From Ectothiorhodospiraceae bacterium BW-2 (GTDB lineage Bacteria; Pseudomonadota; Gammaproteobacteria; Thiohalomonadales; Thiohalomonadaceae), in contig CP032507.1 in the NCBI GenBank assembly GCA_008375315.1, positions 2,541,001-2,605,000 of the forward strand: a stretch of DNA of 64,000 bases, given 5' to 3'. Made by a program: the position numbers and the translations under genes. The notes beneath the pieces are model-generated. The model was not told the DNA's origin. It ran no database searches and saw only the letters and a program-made list of their open reading frames with translations. Positions 46,001 through 54,499 of the stretch are shown here, in pieces; positions within the stretch are counted from its first letter, which is position 1; each line of letters begins with the position of its first letter.

Positions 46001-46076
46001 AGTGAGCGATAGACAAGCTCGCTGTACTAGTGTGGGAGGTAAATGGAATTCGGCACAGAACAAATGTAATAAATAG
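43059..46076 (+). CDS. giant PilV-like minor pilin with repeated adhesin-like domains
   Basis: The N-terminus is a PilV-type prepilin (G before IALIDAVMAMAFTSIGVLAL, then SRNEAMLLAQEKINDVRN), with Asp instead of Glu at +5. Ordinary PilV is about 180 residues; this has 1005. After a unique region (~150-480) come four tandem beta-rich repeats of about 85-95 residues (starting near 567, 659, 753 and 840). Each has the pattern I-x-G-x-Y...S-M-x-G-x-S...C...Y-x-C...W-x-G...C...C. Cys-rich motifs of the form C-x3-G-G-x-W-x(3-7)-C flank the repeats on both sides. It resembles a tip adhesin. GTG start with AGAGGA upstream. No PilY1 gene is adjacent. Confidence 0.85.
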   Translation: MKLFNRQIGIALIDAVMAMAFTSIGVLALTNLQLNLTSSSGESQSRNEAMLLAQEKINDVRNLFTVNEFGTYNPTTNTFTANFACTANESVTRGFTTYDRDCSYTPEVVNGEVNRVLLTVDVNWSDRAGDTQTVTLTGYVTWDNPTADTSVSDGTGGGGISPPTGDGYLKKNVTEPDRGEMDAARDGMRIYKEDGGFKIFTDTDNNDEGWTLISSEKLLIISGEISKGGATSDAFMEKIRVMTSDAGLCAFQWVNDSVGEAYLCITPESWYGNLGVISRITEGGQGNKYKYTVCSGSIEYETNDAIITHPLFTTDILGMQRYYSYSDDGDEGNDVLTGLTSAQSDDIFIGELTEQNFSVTGSGTSCAISTNSGATIQLELLITPNHTGGETVTITSVAANGQLCTLEGEAGGVWDWACTASRASAIDLVVKGEDAPGPTKACDANASIESVFVVEDFTANLSYNCNNGSSSNIVLKLCTLDTPEGCVTEAQCGSVNAVWDAAASPQCAAVNDCSAATLSYCTDESEPSCTSAGGYWNGSSCEASLQLACEGAGGTWSDSPAGCETQVVIEGGYTLPAGKTLSISMEGESVDGSCAINETDNSYRCTAILTSSYRWDGTLNASGTGLNCLYNGSQTFTELYGGTTSGATIGCVNLGGSAVISGSYSLPSDSSSLALSMNGESGYNSGVCELDAGAATYRCEVTYEGAAWSGSVAVTSAVDGANVLACTSATQTFTGVTATASGSAINCLLPGGTVEITGNYSVPSGDTLQLSMSGDSGYSAGTCLIDSPSVGQYSCRADYSGADWSGTVTASTTGGVSCSNASQAVTEQSSSGATVACKNIATISGNYATDGAIPTLTIEGGGSCSAVSGGYSCSVSFTTATWSGDMNATAAGLTCEPATQSLSALAHGDYSGAAITCSSPNVCSAAVADAPYCSTKTACDTAGHWWDKSGSGCSAIAPTTSASCGGNDYSWEPNNSTCYRTVSDRQARCTSVGGKWNSAQNKCNK

Positions 46077-46120
46077 GCTTATTTATGAGGCTTGCGACTC
46101 TTTAGCAGCCGCTAGAGACT

Positions 46121-47476
46121 CTATACCCAGCCACGCCCATCGATACAGGTTCGTAGTGAAAAATTATCAGCGGCTAACTGACTAAAATTTAACGCCCCTA
46201 ACCGCTCTTCCCTCGCCTCACTTAACGAACTAAATAGCTGCGCGATAGCCGACTCGTGCGCTAACCAAGTGGGGGGAGGGGTATCGTTGCTATCGACAAC
46301 CTGGAGAAAGTGGTTTAACTGCAACTTCTCTGGGGCGGTGGTTGGCAGATAGCCCTCCGGCTCTTCACGGCAGGTGGCGATAAAGCCGTAGCTGAGCAGT
46401 TTTTGCAACAGCAGCTCTAGTAGATCACGCGGCAGTTCGCTCTGCTGATTGAGCTCCTCTAAGGTAATCGGCGGGGCCTCACTCTCAAAACGACGCACGA
46501 TAGAGACCATAAGCAGTACCATGAGCTGGCGGTAGGCGAGACCGCGCGGCAGAGTGAGCGGTTCACGCCGAATTTGGCGTGGATATTGGATATAGTAGGC
46601 GATTTGGGCACCGATGAGCAGAATCAGCCAGTTAAGATAGAGCCAAATCATAAACAGAATGAGAATCGCCAAACCGGAGTAGATGGCGGCATAGCTAGTC
46701 GCACCAGCGGCAAAGTGGCCGAAGAGCAGGCCGATACTCTGCCACAACCCCCCCGCAGCGGCTGCACCGAGTAGCGCCGGTCGCAGCCCGATGCGAGTAT
46801 TCGGGATAAACAGATAGATAAAAAAGAAGGCGGTGGTGACAAACAGAAACGGAATCAGTTTGCCTAGTAGCAGGATAAGGGTACCGAGCGCCTCCATCTC
46901 CAGTAACTGCTGCACGATGGTATGGTTACGAATCGAGGCGCTCATCCCCATCGCGGAGAAGATTAACACCGGCCCGACCATAATGACACTTAAGTAGTCG
47001 GAGAAGCGGCGCACAATAGTACGAGGCTGTTTGACGCGCCAGACATAGTTGAGCGCCTGCTCAATTTTTTGTACCAACGAAATGACGGTAAAGAGCAGAA
47101 TCGCCAGCCCGACCGAGCCGAGAACGCCGACCTTCATCCGTTCGACAAACTCCAACACCCGATTAATAATCTCCACCCCCATCTCCCCCATCGGGGCGAC
47201 AAAGTTAATTAACATCGGTTCAATCTGATTATGGACTCCGAACGCTTTTAGCATCGAGAAGCTGACCGCCAACAGCGGCACTAAAGATAGTAAGGTGGTA
47301 TAGACTAGACTCATGGCGCGTAGATTCAGCTCACCGATAAAGATATCGCGTCGCAGCACCCACAGCAGTTGCAGCAGTTGAGTGGCGAGGCGCTGCGGTC
47401 GTGGCTGCTCGGCCGGATCGGCGTGCCAGAGCCGCTCCCAAAAGGTCGGTTTAGTGTGGGGGTCAGTCGGTGTCAT
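46121..47476 (-). CDS. YihY/BrkB-family inner-membrane protein
   Basis: An integral membrane protein of the YihY/UPF0761 family. It has a cytoplasmic N-terminus, about six hydrophobic helices (LVYTTLLSLVPLLAVSFSMLKAFG; KQPRTIVRRFSDYLSVIMVGPVLIF without its middle; AAIYSGLAILILFMIWLYLNWLI in part) and a soluble C-terminal extension that looks like a winged helix. ATG 47476 overlaps the stop of the upstream gene (ATGA), so translation is coupled. The family has no settled molecular function; it is not an RNase despite old naming. Confidence 0.88.
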   Translation of the reverse strand: MTPTDPHTKPTFWERLWHADPAEQPRPQRLATQLLQLLWVLRRDIFIGELNLRAMSLVYTTLLSLVPLLAVSFSMLKAFGVHNQIEPMLINFVAPMGEMGVEIINRVLEFVERMKVGVLGSVGLAILLFTVISLVQKIEQALNYVWRVKQPRTIVRRFSDYLSVIMVGPVLIFSAMGMSASIRNHTIVQQLLEMEALGTLILLLGKLIPFLFVTTAFFFIYLFIPNTRIGLRPALLGAAAAGGLWQSIGLLFGHFAAGATSYAAIYSGLAILILFMIWLYLNWLILLIGAQIAYYIQYPRQIRREPLTLPRGLAYRQLMVLLMVSIVRRFESEAPPITLEELNQQSELPRDLLELLLQKLLSYGFIATCREEPEGYLPTTAPEKLQLNHFLQVVDSNDTPPPTWLAHESAIAQLFSSLSEAREERLGALNFSQLAADNFSLRTCIDGRGWV

Positions 47477-47991
47477 GGTTGGAGGGCACCTGTTAATGGC
47501 TCTTGTTGTCGTAGCAGCCAAGTCGGCTCCAGTTGAGGGGTAATTAAGCGGTAGTGTAATAGCCACTGGCGGGCATCATCTGCATCGACGGCAAACCAAC
47601 GCAGCGGCGATCCTAACCGAAACGAGTAGCCCCACTCAACCATATCGGCCATGAGTCGGGCACGACCGTAGCCGGGGAGCTGTGCTGCTAATAGCAGCGC
47701 TAAAAAATTGACCGCACTCTCCTCTAACTCATCGCCGCCTGCATTGGTATGGAGCTGTTGCCGCCGCTCAGGCGCCATGCAGATATAGTGTCCGGCCTCA
47801 TGTAGCAGCGAGTGGAGGGGGGTGTGGCGGTGAAAATAGAGCCGATTAGCGATTAGCCCCGCCTCGGGGTAGCCGAACCAGCTACCGGGGATAGCGGCGC
47901 TATCGACCTGCTGTAGCTGGAGCGAATAGCGATGAAATAGCGTCGTGAGCGACTGCGGCTGCAGGGCTAGATAGTGGCCGACGCTCATCAT
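47473..47991 (-). CDS. HExxH-motif putative metalloprotein, conserved hypothetical
   Basis: A 172-residue protein with one clear feature: LLHEAGHYICM, a zinc-metalloprotease-like HExxH signature, followed about 25 residues later by DELEESAVNFLALLL, which could supply the third ligand. No signal peptide is seen. It overlaps rsmA at its start and YihY at its end by 4 bases each (ATGA both times), giving the tight run rsmA-this gene-YihY. The function is not recognised; it could be a peptidase or a metal-binding scaffold. Confidence 0.75.
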   Translation of the reverse strand: MMSVGHYLALQPQSLTTLFHRYSLQLQQVDSAAIPGSWFGYPEAGLIANRLYFHRHTPLHSLLHEAGHYICMAPERRQQLHTNAGGDELEESAVNFLALLLAAQLPGYGRARLMADMVEWGYSFRLGSPLRWFAVDADDARQWLLHYRLITPQLEPTWLLRQQEPLTGALQP

Positions 47992-48779
47992 GGGGTGGGT
48001 AGGCTATCTAGGGCGAGAGCTAGCGTTACATAGTCGGCGACCGATACATTATCAGCTCTTAGAGTCGGATTGATGCCGAGCTGCTCTAGTTCAGCGACAC
48101 TAAAGAGCGGTTTTAAGGTGTTGCGGAGTGTCTTGCGCCGTTGGTTGAAGGCGCATTGGGTGACCTGCTCTAGGAGGGTGCGCCTAACCGACGGAAAGGG
48201 CGGATCGCGATAGGGGATGAGGCGAACAATGGCCGAATCGACCTTCGGCGGGGGGGTAAAGGCGGAGGGGGGGACGGTGAAGAGCTGCTCGATCTGGCAA
48301 TAGTATTGCACTATGACCGAGAGGCGACCATAACTCTTCCTCCCCGGAGCAGAGACTAGCCGTTCCACCACCTCTTTTTGCAACATAAAGTGCATATCGA
48401 TAATCTGTTCTCGCTGGGCAATAAGGTGCAGAATGAGCGGGGTAGAGATGTTATAGGGGAGATTGCCGACTAGTCGCAGCGGGGTCGGCCATCGGCCATC
48501 GGCTAGATCGAGCTTGAGGGCATCGCCACTATGGAGCTGTAGCTGTGAGGAGGGGAACCGCTGCTGTAGATAGCTGACCAGATCGCGATCAAGCTCAATG
48601 GCGTGGAGTGAGTCGAGATGGGGCAGCAGCGCGGCCGTCAGTGCGCCGCGACCGGGGCCGATCTCCAGCAGACTCTCCTCGCGACGGGGAGAGAGTGCCG
48701 CGACGATAGCCTCAAGCGTGGCCGTATGGTGGAGAAAGTTCTGGCCGAAGCGTTTGCGGGGGCGGTGGATGAGTGTCAT
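47988..48779 (-). CDS. rsmA: 16S rRNA (adenine1518/1519-N6) dimethyltransferase
   Basis: RsmA/KsgA dimethylates two adjacent adenines in helix 45 of 16S rRNA during small-subunit maturation. Diagnostic blocks are KRFGQNFL near the N-terminus, SAM-binding LLEIGPGRGALT, and the catalytic motif NLPYNIST. MHFMLQKEVVERL and FNQRRKTLRNTL follow. Full length at 263 residues. It is divergent from clpA. Confidence 0.97.
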   Translation of the reverse strand: MTLIHRPRKRFGQNFLHHTATLEAIVAALSPRREESLLEIGPGRGALTAALLPHLDSLHAIELDRDLVSYLQQRFPSSQLQLHSGDALKLDLADGRWPTPLRLVGNLPYNISTPLILHLIAQREQIIDMHFMLQKEVVERLVSAPGRKSYGRLSVIVQYYCQIEQLFTVPPSAFTPPPKVDSAIVRLIPYRDPPFPSVRRTLLEQVTQCAFNQRRKTLRNTLKPLFSVAELEQLGINPTLRADNVSVADYVTLALALDSLPTP

Positions 48780-48916
48780 GATCTTAGCGTGGCTATTTGA
48801 GTAACAGCCATTATGGTGGCTACCCCTTTAAAGTCAACAGGTGGTTTTATTTGGAATCGCTTTAGGGTAACCTCACTCTATAGCTCTACTATCTACCCAT
48901 TTGTCGAGGAACTGCT

Positions 48917-51178
48917 GTGTTAAGTCGTGAACTTGAGTTAACTATTAATCGTACCTTCCACCATGCCCGCACCGAACGCCACGAGTTTGTGACGGTGGAG
49001 CATCTGCTGCTATCGCTGCTAGACAGCCCGATGGCGGCTCCCATTTTGCGTAGCTGCGAAGCCAATCTCGACCAGCTACGAGAGGAGCTGTCGCTCTTTT
49101 TAAGCGAAACCACCCCAATTTTGCAAGATAAGGAGCAGGAGACCCAGCCGACACTCGGGTTTCAGCGGGTGATTCAGCGGGCGGTGTTTCAGGTGCAATC
49201 CTCTGAACAGAAGGAGGTGACCAGCGCCAATGTCTTAGTGGCGCTCTATAGCGAGCGCGAATCGCACGCGGTCTATCTGCTAGAGCAGCAAGATGTGACT
49301 CGGCTTGATGTGGTGACACTCCTCTCCCATGGCGTTGATAGCACCGAACAGGAGCCGCAACACAGTGGTGCCGAGGAGGAGGGAGAGGAGGAGGAGGTCA
49401 AAAGCAATCCGCTGCTCAAATACGCCGTCTGCTTAAACGATTTAGCGATTGAAGGGGAGATCGATCCACTCATCGGCCGACAGCAGGAGCTAGAGCGGAT
49501 GACCCAAATTCTCTGTCGGCGGCGTAAAAATAACCCCCTGCTCGTCGGCGAAGCGGGGGTGGGTAAAACGGCGCTAGCCGAAGGGTTAGCGAAGAAGATT
49601 GTCGATGGTGAAGTACCGGAGGTTCTAGCTCAAGCGACGATCTACGCACTCGATATGGGGGCGCTACTGGCCGGAACGAAATATCGCGGCGATTTTGAGA
49701 AGCGACTGAAAGCTATTTTACAGCAGCTAAAGGGGGAGCCGGAGTCGATTCTGTTTATTGATGAGATTCATACGATTATTGGGGCCGGTTCGACCTCGGG
49801 TGGGACGATGGACGCCTCTAATCTAATTAAACCGATGCTCGCCTCAGGGCAGTTGCGCTGTATCGGCTCGACCACCTATCAGGAGTTTCGCGGTATTTTT
49901 GAAAAAGATCACGCCCTAGCACGACGATTTCAGAAAGTCGATATTCCTGAACCGTCTGTCCCTGAGACAGTAGAAATTTTACAAGGGCTTAAGAGTCGCT
50001 TTGAGGCGTTTCATCAGGTCAGCTATCTGGATGAGGCGCTACAGCAGGCGGCGGAGCTCGCCTCACGCTATATGCATGAGCGCCACCTGCCCGATAAAGC
50101 GATCGATGTTATCGATGAGGCGGGGGCGAGAGAGCGGATGCAGCTACCTGCGGCGAGGCGGGAGACGGTCGGCGTAGAGCAGATTGAAGCGGTGGTCGCC
50201 AAAATGGCGCGTATTCCGCCACGCCAAGTCAGCCGCTCTGATAAAGAGGCGCTACGCAATTTGGAACGCGATCTTAAACTGATGATCTTTGGTCAAGATC
50301 AGGCGATACACTCGCTCGCCACAGCGATTAAACTCTCCCGCTCCGGCCTTGGTAGCGAGCAGAAGCCGGTCGGCTCGTTCCTGTTTGCCGGCCCGACCGG
50401 CGTCGGTAAGACCGAAGTGACCCGGCAACTGGCCAAAACGCTTGGAATTGAACTGATTCGGTTCGATATGTCAGAGTATATGGAGCGCCACACCGTATCG
50501 CGACTCATTGGCGCTCCTCCTGGCTATGTCGGCTTTGATCAAGGCGGTCTATTGACCGAGGCGGTGACCAAAGAGCCCCATGCGGTGCTGCTGCTCGATG
50601 AGATCGAAAAGGCCCACCCCGAACTCTATAACCTGCTGCTACAGGTGATGGATCATGGCACCTTAACCGACAACAATGGTCGTCAGGCCGATTTTCGGAA
50701 TGTGATTGTCGTCATGACCACCAATTTAGGGGCCGAATCGCTCGCTAAACGCTCTATCGGCTTTAGCGAGCAGGATAATAGCAGCGATAGCATGGAGGCG
50801 ATTAAACGCCACTTTACCCCTGAGTTCCGTAATCGGCTCGATGGTGTGATTCAGTTTAAGCCGCTTGATGATTCGACCATTTTGCATGTGGTCGATAAGT
50901 TTCTCATTGAGCTAGAGTCACAATTAGAGGCGAAAGGGGTGACAATGCGCTACGATGAGTCGGTTCGTCACTGGGTCGCGCAACGCGGTTTTGATAAGAG
51001 CATGGGCGCTAGACCGATGGCGCGTACGATTCAGGATGAGGTAAAACGGCATCTTGCCGATGAGCTGCTATTTGGAGCGCTAGAGCATGGCGGCGAGGTC
51101 GATGTGACGGTGGAGAGTGGCGAACTAAAGTTTACCATTCGTGCGGCCAAGGCTAGCACCGAGGCGGTTAGCGCCTAA
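48917..51178 (+). CDS. clpA: ATP-dependent Clp protease ATP-binding subunit ClpA
   Basis: ClpA unfolds substrates for ClpP. It has an N-domain (VTVEHLLLSLLDS), AAA+ D1 with Walker A GEAGVGKTALAEG and Walker B ILFIDEIHTI, and D2 with GPTGVGKTEVTRQL and VLLLDEIEKAH. The ClpP-docking IGF tripeptide lies in KRSIGFSEQDNSSD. At 753 residues it is normal. The start is GTG 48917 with GAGGAA upstream. The adaptor gene clpS, usually directly upstream, is not present in the 137-base gap or beyond it. Confidence 0.97.
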   Translation: MLSRELELTINRTFHHARTERHEFVTVEHLLLSLLDSPMAAPILRSCEANLDQLREELSLFLSETTPILQDKEQETQPTLGFQRVIQRAVFQVQSSEQKEVTSANVLVALYSERESHAVYLLEQQDVTRLDVVTLLSHGVDSTEQEPQHSGAEEEGEEEEVKSNPLLKYAVCLNDLAIEGEIDPLIGRQQELERMTQILCRRRKNNPLLVGEAGVGKTALAEGLAKKIVDGEVPEVLAQATIYALDMGALLAGTKYRGDFEKRLKAILQQLKGEPESILFIDEIHTIIGAGSTSGGTMDASNLIKPMLASGQLRCIGSTTYQEFRGIFEKDHALARRFQKVDIPEPSVPETVEILQGLKSRFEAFHQVSYLDEALQQAAELASRYMHERHLPDKAIDVIDEAGARERMQLPAARRETVGVEQIEAVVAKMARIPPRQVSRSDKEALRNLERDLKLMIFGQDQAIHSLATAIKLSRSGLGSEQKPVGSFLFAGPTGVGKTEVTRQLAKTLGIELIRFDMSEYMERHTVSRLIGAPPGYVGFDQGGLLTEAVTKEPHAVLLLDEIEKAHPELYNLLLQVMDHGTLTDNNGRQADFRNVIVVMTTNLGAESLAKRSIGFSEQDNSSDSMEAIKRHFTPEFRNRLDGVIQFKPLDDSTILHVVDKFLIELESQLEAKGVTMRYDESVRHWVAQRGFDKSMGARPMARTIQDEVKRHLADELLFGALEHGGEVDVTVESGELKFTIRAAKASTEAVSA

Positions 51179-51197
51179 GCGGCTCGTAGCAGGAGAG

Positions 51198-51222
51198 GGA
51201 GAGTAGCACAGCGCTACTCTCC
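51198..51222. terminator. hairpin between convergent clpA and infA
   Basis: A 10-bp perfect stem (GGAGAGTAGC / GCTACTCTCC) with a 5-nt loop, placed 20 bases after the stop codons of both convergent genes. A strong T-run is absent, so it may act as a bidirectional weak terminator or 3'-end stabiliser. Confidence 0.6.
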
Positions 51223-51241
51223 GTTGAGAGCTCTTAACAGT

Positions 51242-51460
51242 TTAACGGGAACGGAAAGTGATCCGCCCCTTAGAGAGATCGTAGGGGGTCATCTGGACGG
51301 TAACCTTGTCACCGGTCAGAATCCGAATGTAGTGTTTACGCATCTTGCCGGAGATATGGGCTGTGACTACATGGCCATTCTCCAGTTCAACCCGAAATGT
51401 GGTATTAGGTAGCGTCTCAATGACGGTACCTTCCATCTCAATGCCTTCTTCTTTTGCCAT
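51242..51460 (-). CDS. infA: translation initiation factor IF-1
   Basis: IF-1 occupies the ribosomal A site during initiation. The 72-residue protein has the complete single OB fold ([48 protein letters not shown]). Its place beside clpA, convergent, is the usual gammaproteobacterial arrangement. Confidence 0.98.
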   Translation of the reverse strand: MAKEEGIEMEGTVIETLPNTTFRVELENGHVVTAHISGKMRKHYIRILTGDKVTVQMTPYDLSKGRITFRSR

Positions 51461-51573
51461 ACCTTAAATAAATAAACTTGGTTCAAATTAACAGTTAGGG
51501 AGGGAGGGGGAGAGTCGTGCACCAACCGATTTTAAGGGCGCGGATACAAGACAAGCGGGGGATTATGCTACAT

Positions 51574-52932
51574 CTACGGGGTAAATTCAAAAACTTTGCG
51601 CTCTAAGGCCGCCTCATCGATCTGTTTACGATCAATTTTAAGATAGGCACTCTCATCGCTGCCATCGACTTCAGCCTCAACGACCCCCTCTAGCTCAAGT
51701 AGCTGTTGGCGTAGCAGATCGGCCTTTGCGACTGAGAGCGGGCCGACATGGAGAATTAAACTGCTGATATAGGGCGGTTCAGCCATTCCCCGAGCTAGCA
51801 GTAGCCATAACAGTAGCGGTAGGGTGGTCGCCCAAAAGAGACCGTGATCGGCGAAATGGTGGTGCAGTAGTCCACCAATGAGGCCCCCGCAGAAGGCACC
51901 AAAGAATTGACTACTCGCAAAAACGCCCATGGCACTCCCCTTGCTCGCAGGGGGGGTAAATTTGCTCACTAGCGAGGGCAGCGTCGCCTCTAGCAGATTA
52001 AACGCGGCAAAAAAGAGCCCTAGCAGCCCCCCTAGCAGAACGAGCTGATTATCGACGACGCCTAGACCGATCTGGCTTAGCAGTATCACAGCGATAGCCG
52101 CGATAAAGCTGCCTCGTAATCGGCGGCGCTTCTCGGCCATAATAATAAACGGGATCGTGACGGCCATCGCCAGCGGCAGGATAATCCCATAGAGCTGCCA
52201 GTGATCACTGCCGGCCAACCCCCCCGAAACCAGCCGTAGCGGCAGGGTGACAAAGGTGGCCGTGAGGACAAAATGGAGCACAAAAGCGCCACTATTTAGC
52301 CGAAACAGCTCTCTGTCACTCATAATCTGCCATAGTCGAGCGGGTTCGACCTCGGTATCGTGATGAAATCGCTGTCTAGGAGGGGTCGGCACCGCCCACC
52401 AGACAATCACCATGCCGACTGCAGCTAGCAGCGCGGTAAGATGAAACAGCCCCGCAATACCGATAAAACGGCTCAGTAGCGGCCCAGCGACCATCGCGAC
52501 AATAAAGGCAATGCCGATGGTGGTGCCGATTAGCGCCATCGCCTTAGTGCGGTGCTCATCGGCGATAAGATCAGACATGAGCGCCATAATGACAGCGGCG
52601 ATCGCGCCGGCTCCCTGTAGGGCGCGGCCAACGATTAACATCTCGATAGAGCTTGACCAAGCGGCGACAAGGCTACCGCTAGCAAACAGCAACAGTCCGA
52701 GAATAATCAAAGGCTTACGACCAAAACGGTCTGAGGCGATACCAAACGGGATCTGTAGCAGCGCCTGAGTCAGACCGTAGCTGCCGATAGCTAGGCCGAT
52801 GAGTAGCGAGGTAGCGTGCTCCCTCTCAGCGGCAAATAGCGCTAACAGCGGCAGCAGCATAAACAGGCCTACCATACGAATGGCGTAAACAGCGGCGAGG
52901 AGGGTTGCTACGCGCCGTTCGGTAGCGCTCAT
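51574..52932 (-). CDS. YajR-type MFS transporter with C-terminal ferredoxin-like domain
   Basis: Twelve hydrophobic segments and the MFS motif A (GIASDRFGRKPLI). The C-terminal ~65 residues are soluble and HMA/ferredoxin-like (LLRQQLLELEGVVEAEVDG), as in E. coli YajR. The opening RRVATLLAAVYAIRMVGLFM is typical of that group. ATG 52932 is preferred over an upstream in-frame codon at 52947. The substrate is unknown. Confidence 0.88.
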   Translation of the reverse strand: MSATERRVATLLAAVYAIRMVGLFMLLPLLALFAAEREHATSLLIGLAIGSYGLTQALLQIPFGIASDRFGRKPLIILGLLLFASGSLVAAWSSSIEMLIVGRALQGAGAIAAVIMALMSDLIADEHRTKAMALIGTTIGIAFIVAMVAGPLLSRFIGIAGLFHLTALLAAVGMVIVWWAVPTPPRQRFHHDTEVEPARLWQIMSDRELFRLNSGAFVLHFVLTATFVTLPLRLVSGGLAGSDHWQLYGIILPLAMAVTIPFIIMAEKRRRLRGSFIAAIAVILLSQIGLGVVDNQLVLLGGLLGLFFAAFNLLEATLPSLVSKFTPPASKGSAMGVFASSQFFGAFCGGLIGGLLHHHFADHGLFWATTLPLLLWLLLARGMAEPPYISSLILHVGPLSVAKADLLRQQLLELEGVVEAEVDGSDESAYLKIDRKQIDEAALERKVFEFTP

Positions 52933-53110
52933 GGCAGTTTGAATCACAGTGAGTTCTCTTACAGTTAATCGTGGATAAATCGTCGCTAAATAGTCATCGC
53001 CATTTTAACAGATTTTTAATGAGTATCGCTTTCGTCTTTATCCCTCTGCCGAAACACGGTACACTGGCGATTAGTTAACAGATTAGCCAAATTGGGAGCA
53101 GTTGATTTCA

Positions 53111-54484
53111 ATGATACGATCCATTCGCCACCTTTTGCCACTTATGCTGGGTATCTTAATCGGCACGGTGTTAACCGTAGGGACTACCGTTCTGGCCGAC
53201 AGAAGTGAGAGCAGCCTTAGTGGCCATCTACCGCTGGAGGAGCTACGCGCCTTTAGTGAAATTTTTGCCAAAGTGAAACAGAACTATGTTGAACCTCCTG
53301 AAGATAAAGAGCTGATTGAGGGGGCGATTCGTGGCATGTTAGCAGGACTCGATCCCCACTCCGCCTACCTCAATACCGAAGAGTTTAAAGAGCTGCAGGT
53401 CGGTACTAGCGGCGAGTTTGGCGGGCTCGGTATCGAAGTGACGATGGAGGATGGCTTCGTTAAAGTCGTCTCACCGATTGATGATACACCAGCGGAGCGG
53501 GCGGGAGTGCAGGCCGGTGATGTCGTGATTCGTCTTGATGAGACGCCGGTGAAGGGGATGAGCCTCTCGGAGGCGGTGAAGATGATGCGCGGCAAGCCGG
53601 GTACCGATATTGTCCTGACAATTGTACGGGAGGGGGAGCAGAAACCGCTCTCAATTACCATTACCCGTGATGTCATTAAGGTGACCAGTGTCAAGAGCCG
53701 TCTGCTCGATGAGGGTTTTGGCTACATACGGATAACCAACTTCCAGACCCGCACCGCCGAGCAGATACGGGAGAAGCTAGCCGAGCTTAAACAGCAGAGC
53801 GAGAGTGAGCTGCGGGGGCTAGTACTCGATCTACGCAATAACCCAGGTGGCGTGTTAACGGCTGCGGTGGGGGTCTCCGACGCCTTTTTGCATCGCGGGC
53901 TGATTGTCTATACCGAAGGGCGAGAGGAGGGATCGAAACTACAGTTTAGCGCCAAACCGGGCGATATTCTCAACGGGGTGCCGATGGTCGTGCTCATTAA
54001 TGGCGGCTCTGCCTCCGCCTCCGAAATTGTTGCCGGAGCGCTGCAAGATCACAAACGGGCGGTGATTATGGGCGATACCAGTTTTGGCAAGGGATCGGTG
54101 CAGACTATCTATCCGATGAGTAACCAATCGGCGGTCAAAATCACTACCGCCCGCTACTACACCCCCTCTGGCCGCTCGATTCAGGCGCTGGGGATTGAGC
54201 CCGATATTTTGGTACGACCGCTGCGCATTGAAGCCGATGAGGCGGAGTCGGAGCAGAAACTAGATCGTTTAAGCGAGGCGAGTCTTAGTGGCCATCTCGA
54301 AAACGGTGACGAGAAGGATCTGAAGGCCAGAGAGCAGAGCAAAGAGGCGAAGATCGCCAAAGAGACCGATTTAGCGCGAAAAGATTTTGTGCTACATGAG
54401 GCGCTCACCCTGCTACGAGGCTTGCAGATTCTGCGTAATCAGGGCCACCTGTTGCCGTGCAATAGTGAGCTGGAGAGCTGCTAG
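53111..54484 (+). CDS. S41-family carboxyl-terminal processing protease
   Basis: A periplasmic serine protease. An N-terminal signal or anchor segment (LLPLMLGILIGTVLTVGTTVL) is followed by a PDZ domain (GGLGIEVTMEDGFVKVVSPI...GVQAGDVVIRLD) and the S41 catalytic core with nucleophile Ser in LINGGSASASEIVAGAL and general base Lys in SFGKGSVQT. About 458 residues. The C-terminus carries a charged stretch. In many gammaproteobacteria it lies beside envC and a divergent polysaccharide deacetylase; here the deacetylase follows by 15 bases but envC is absent. Confidence 0.93.
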   Translation: MIRSIRHLLPLMLGILIGTVLTVGTTVLADRSESSLSGHLPLEELRAFSEIFAKVKQNYVEPPEDKELIEGAIRGMLAGLDPHSAYLNTEEFKELQVGTSGEFGGLGIEVTMEDGFVKVVSPIDDTPAERAGVQAGDVVIRLDETPVKGMSLSEAVKMMRGKPGTDIVLTIVREGEQKPLSITITRDVIKVTSVKSRLLDEGFGYIRITNFQTRTAEQIREKLAELKQQSESELRGLVLDLRNNPGGVLTAAVGVSDAFLHRGLIVYTEGREEGSKLQFSAKPGDILNGVPMVVLINGGSASASEIVAGALQDHKRAVIMGDTSFGKGSVQTIYPMSNQSAVKITTARYYTPSGRSIQALGIEPDILVRPLRIEADEAESEQKLDRLSEASLSGHLENGDEKDLKAREQSKEAKIAKETDLARKDFVLHEALTLLRGLQILRNQGHLLPCNSELESC

Positions 54485-54499
54485 CTTATAGCGCCTCTC

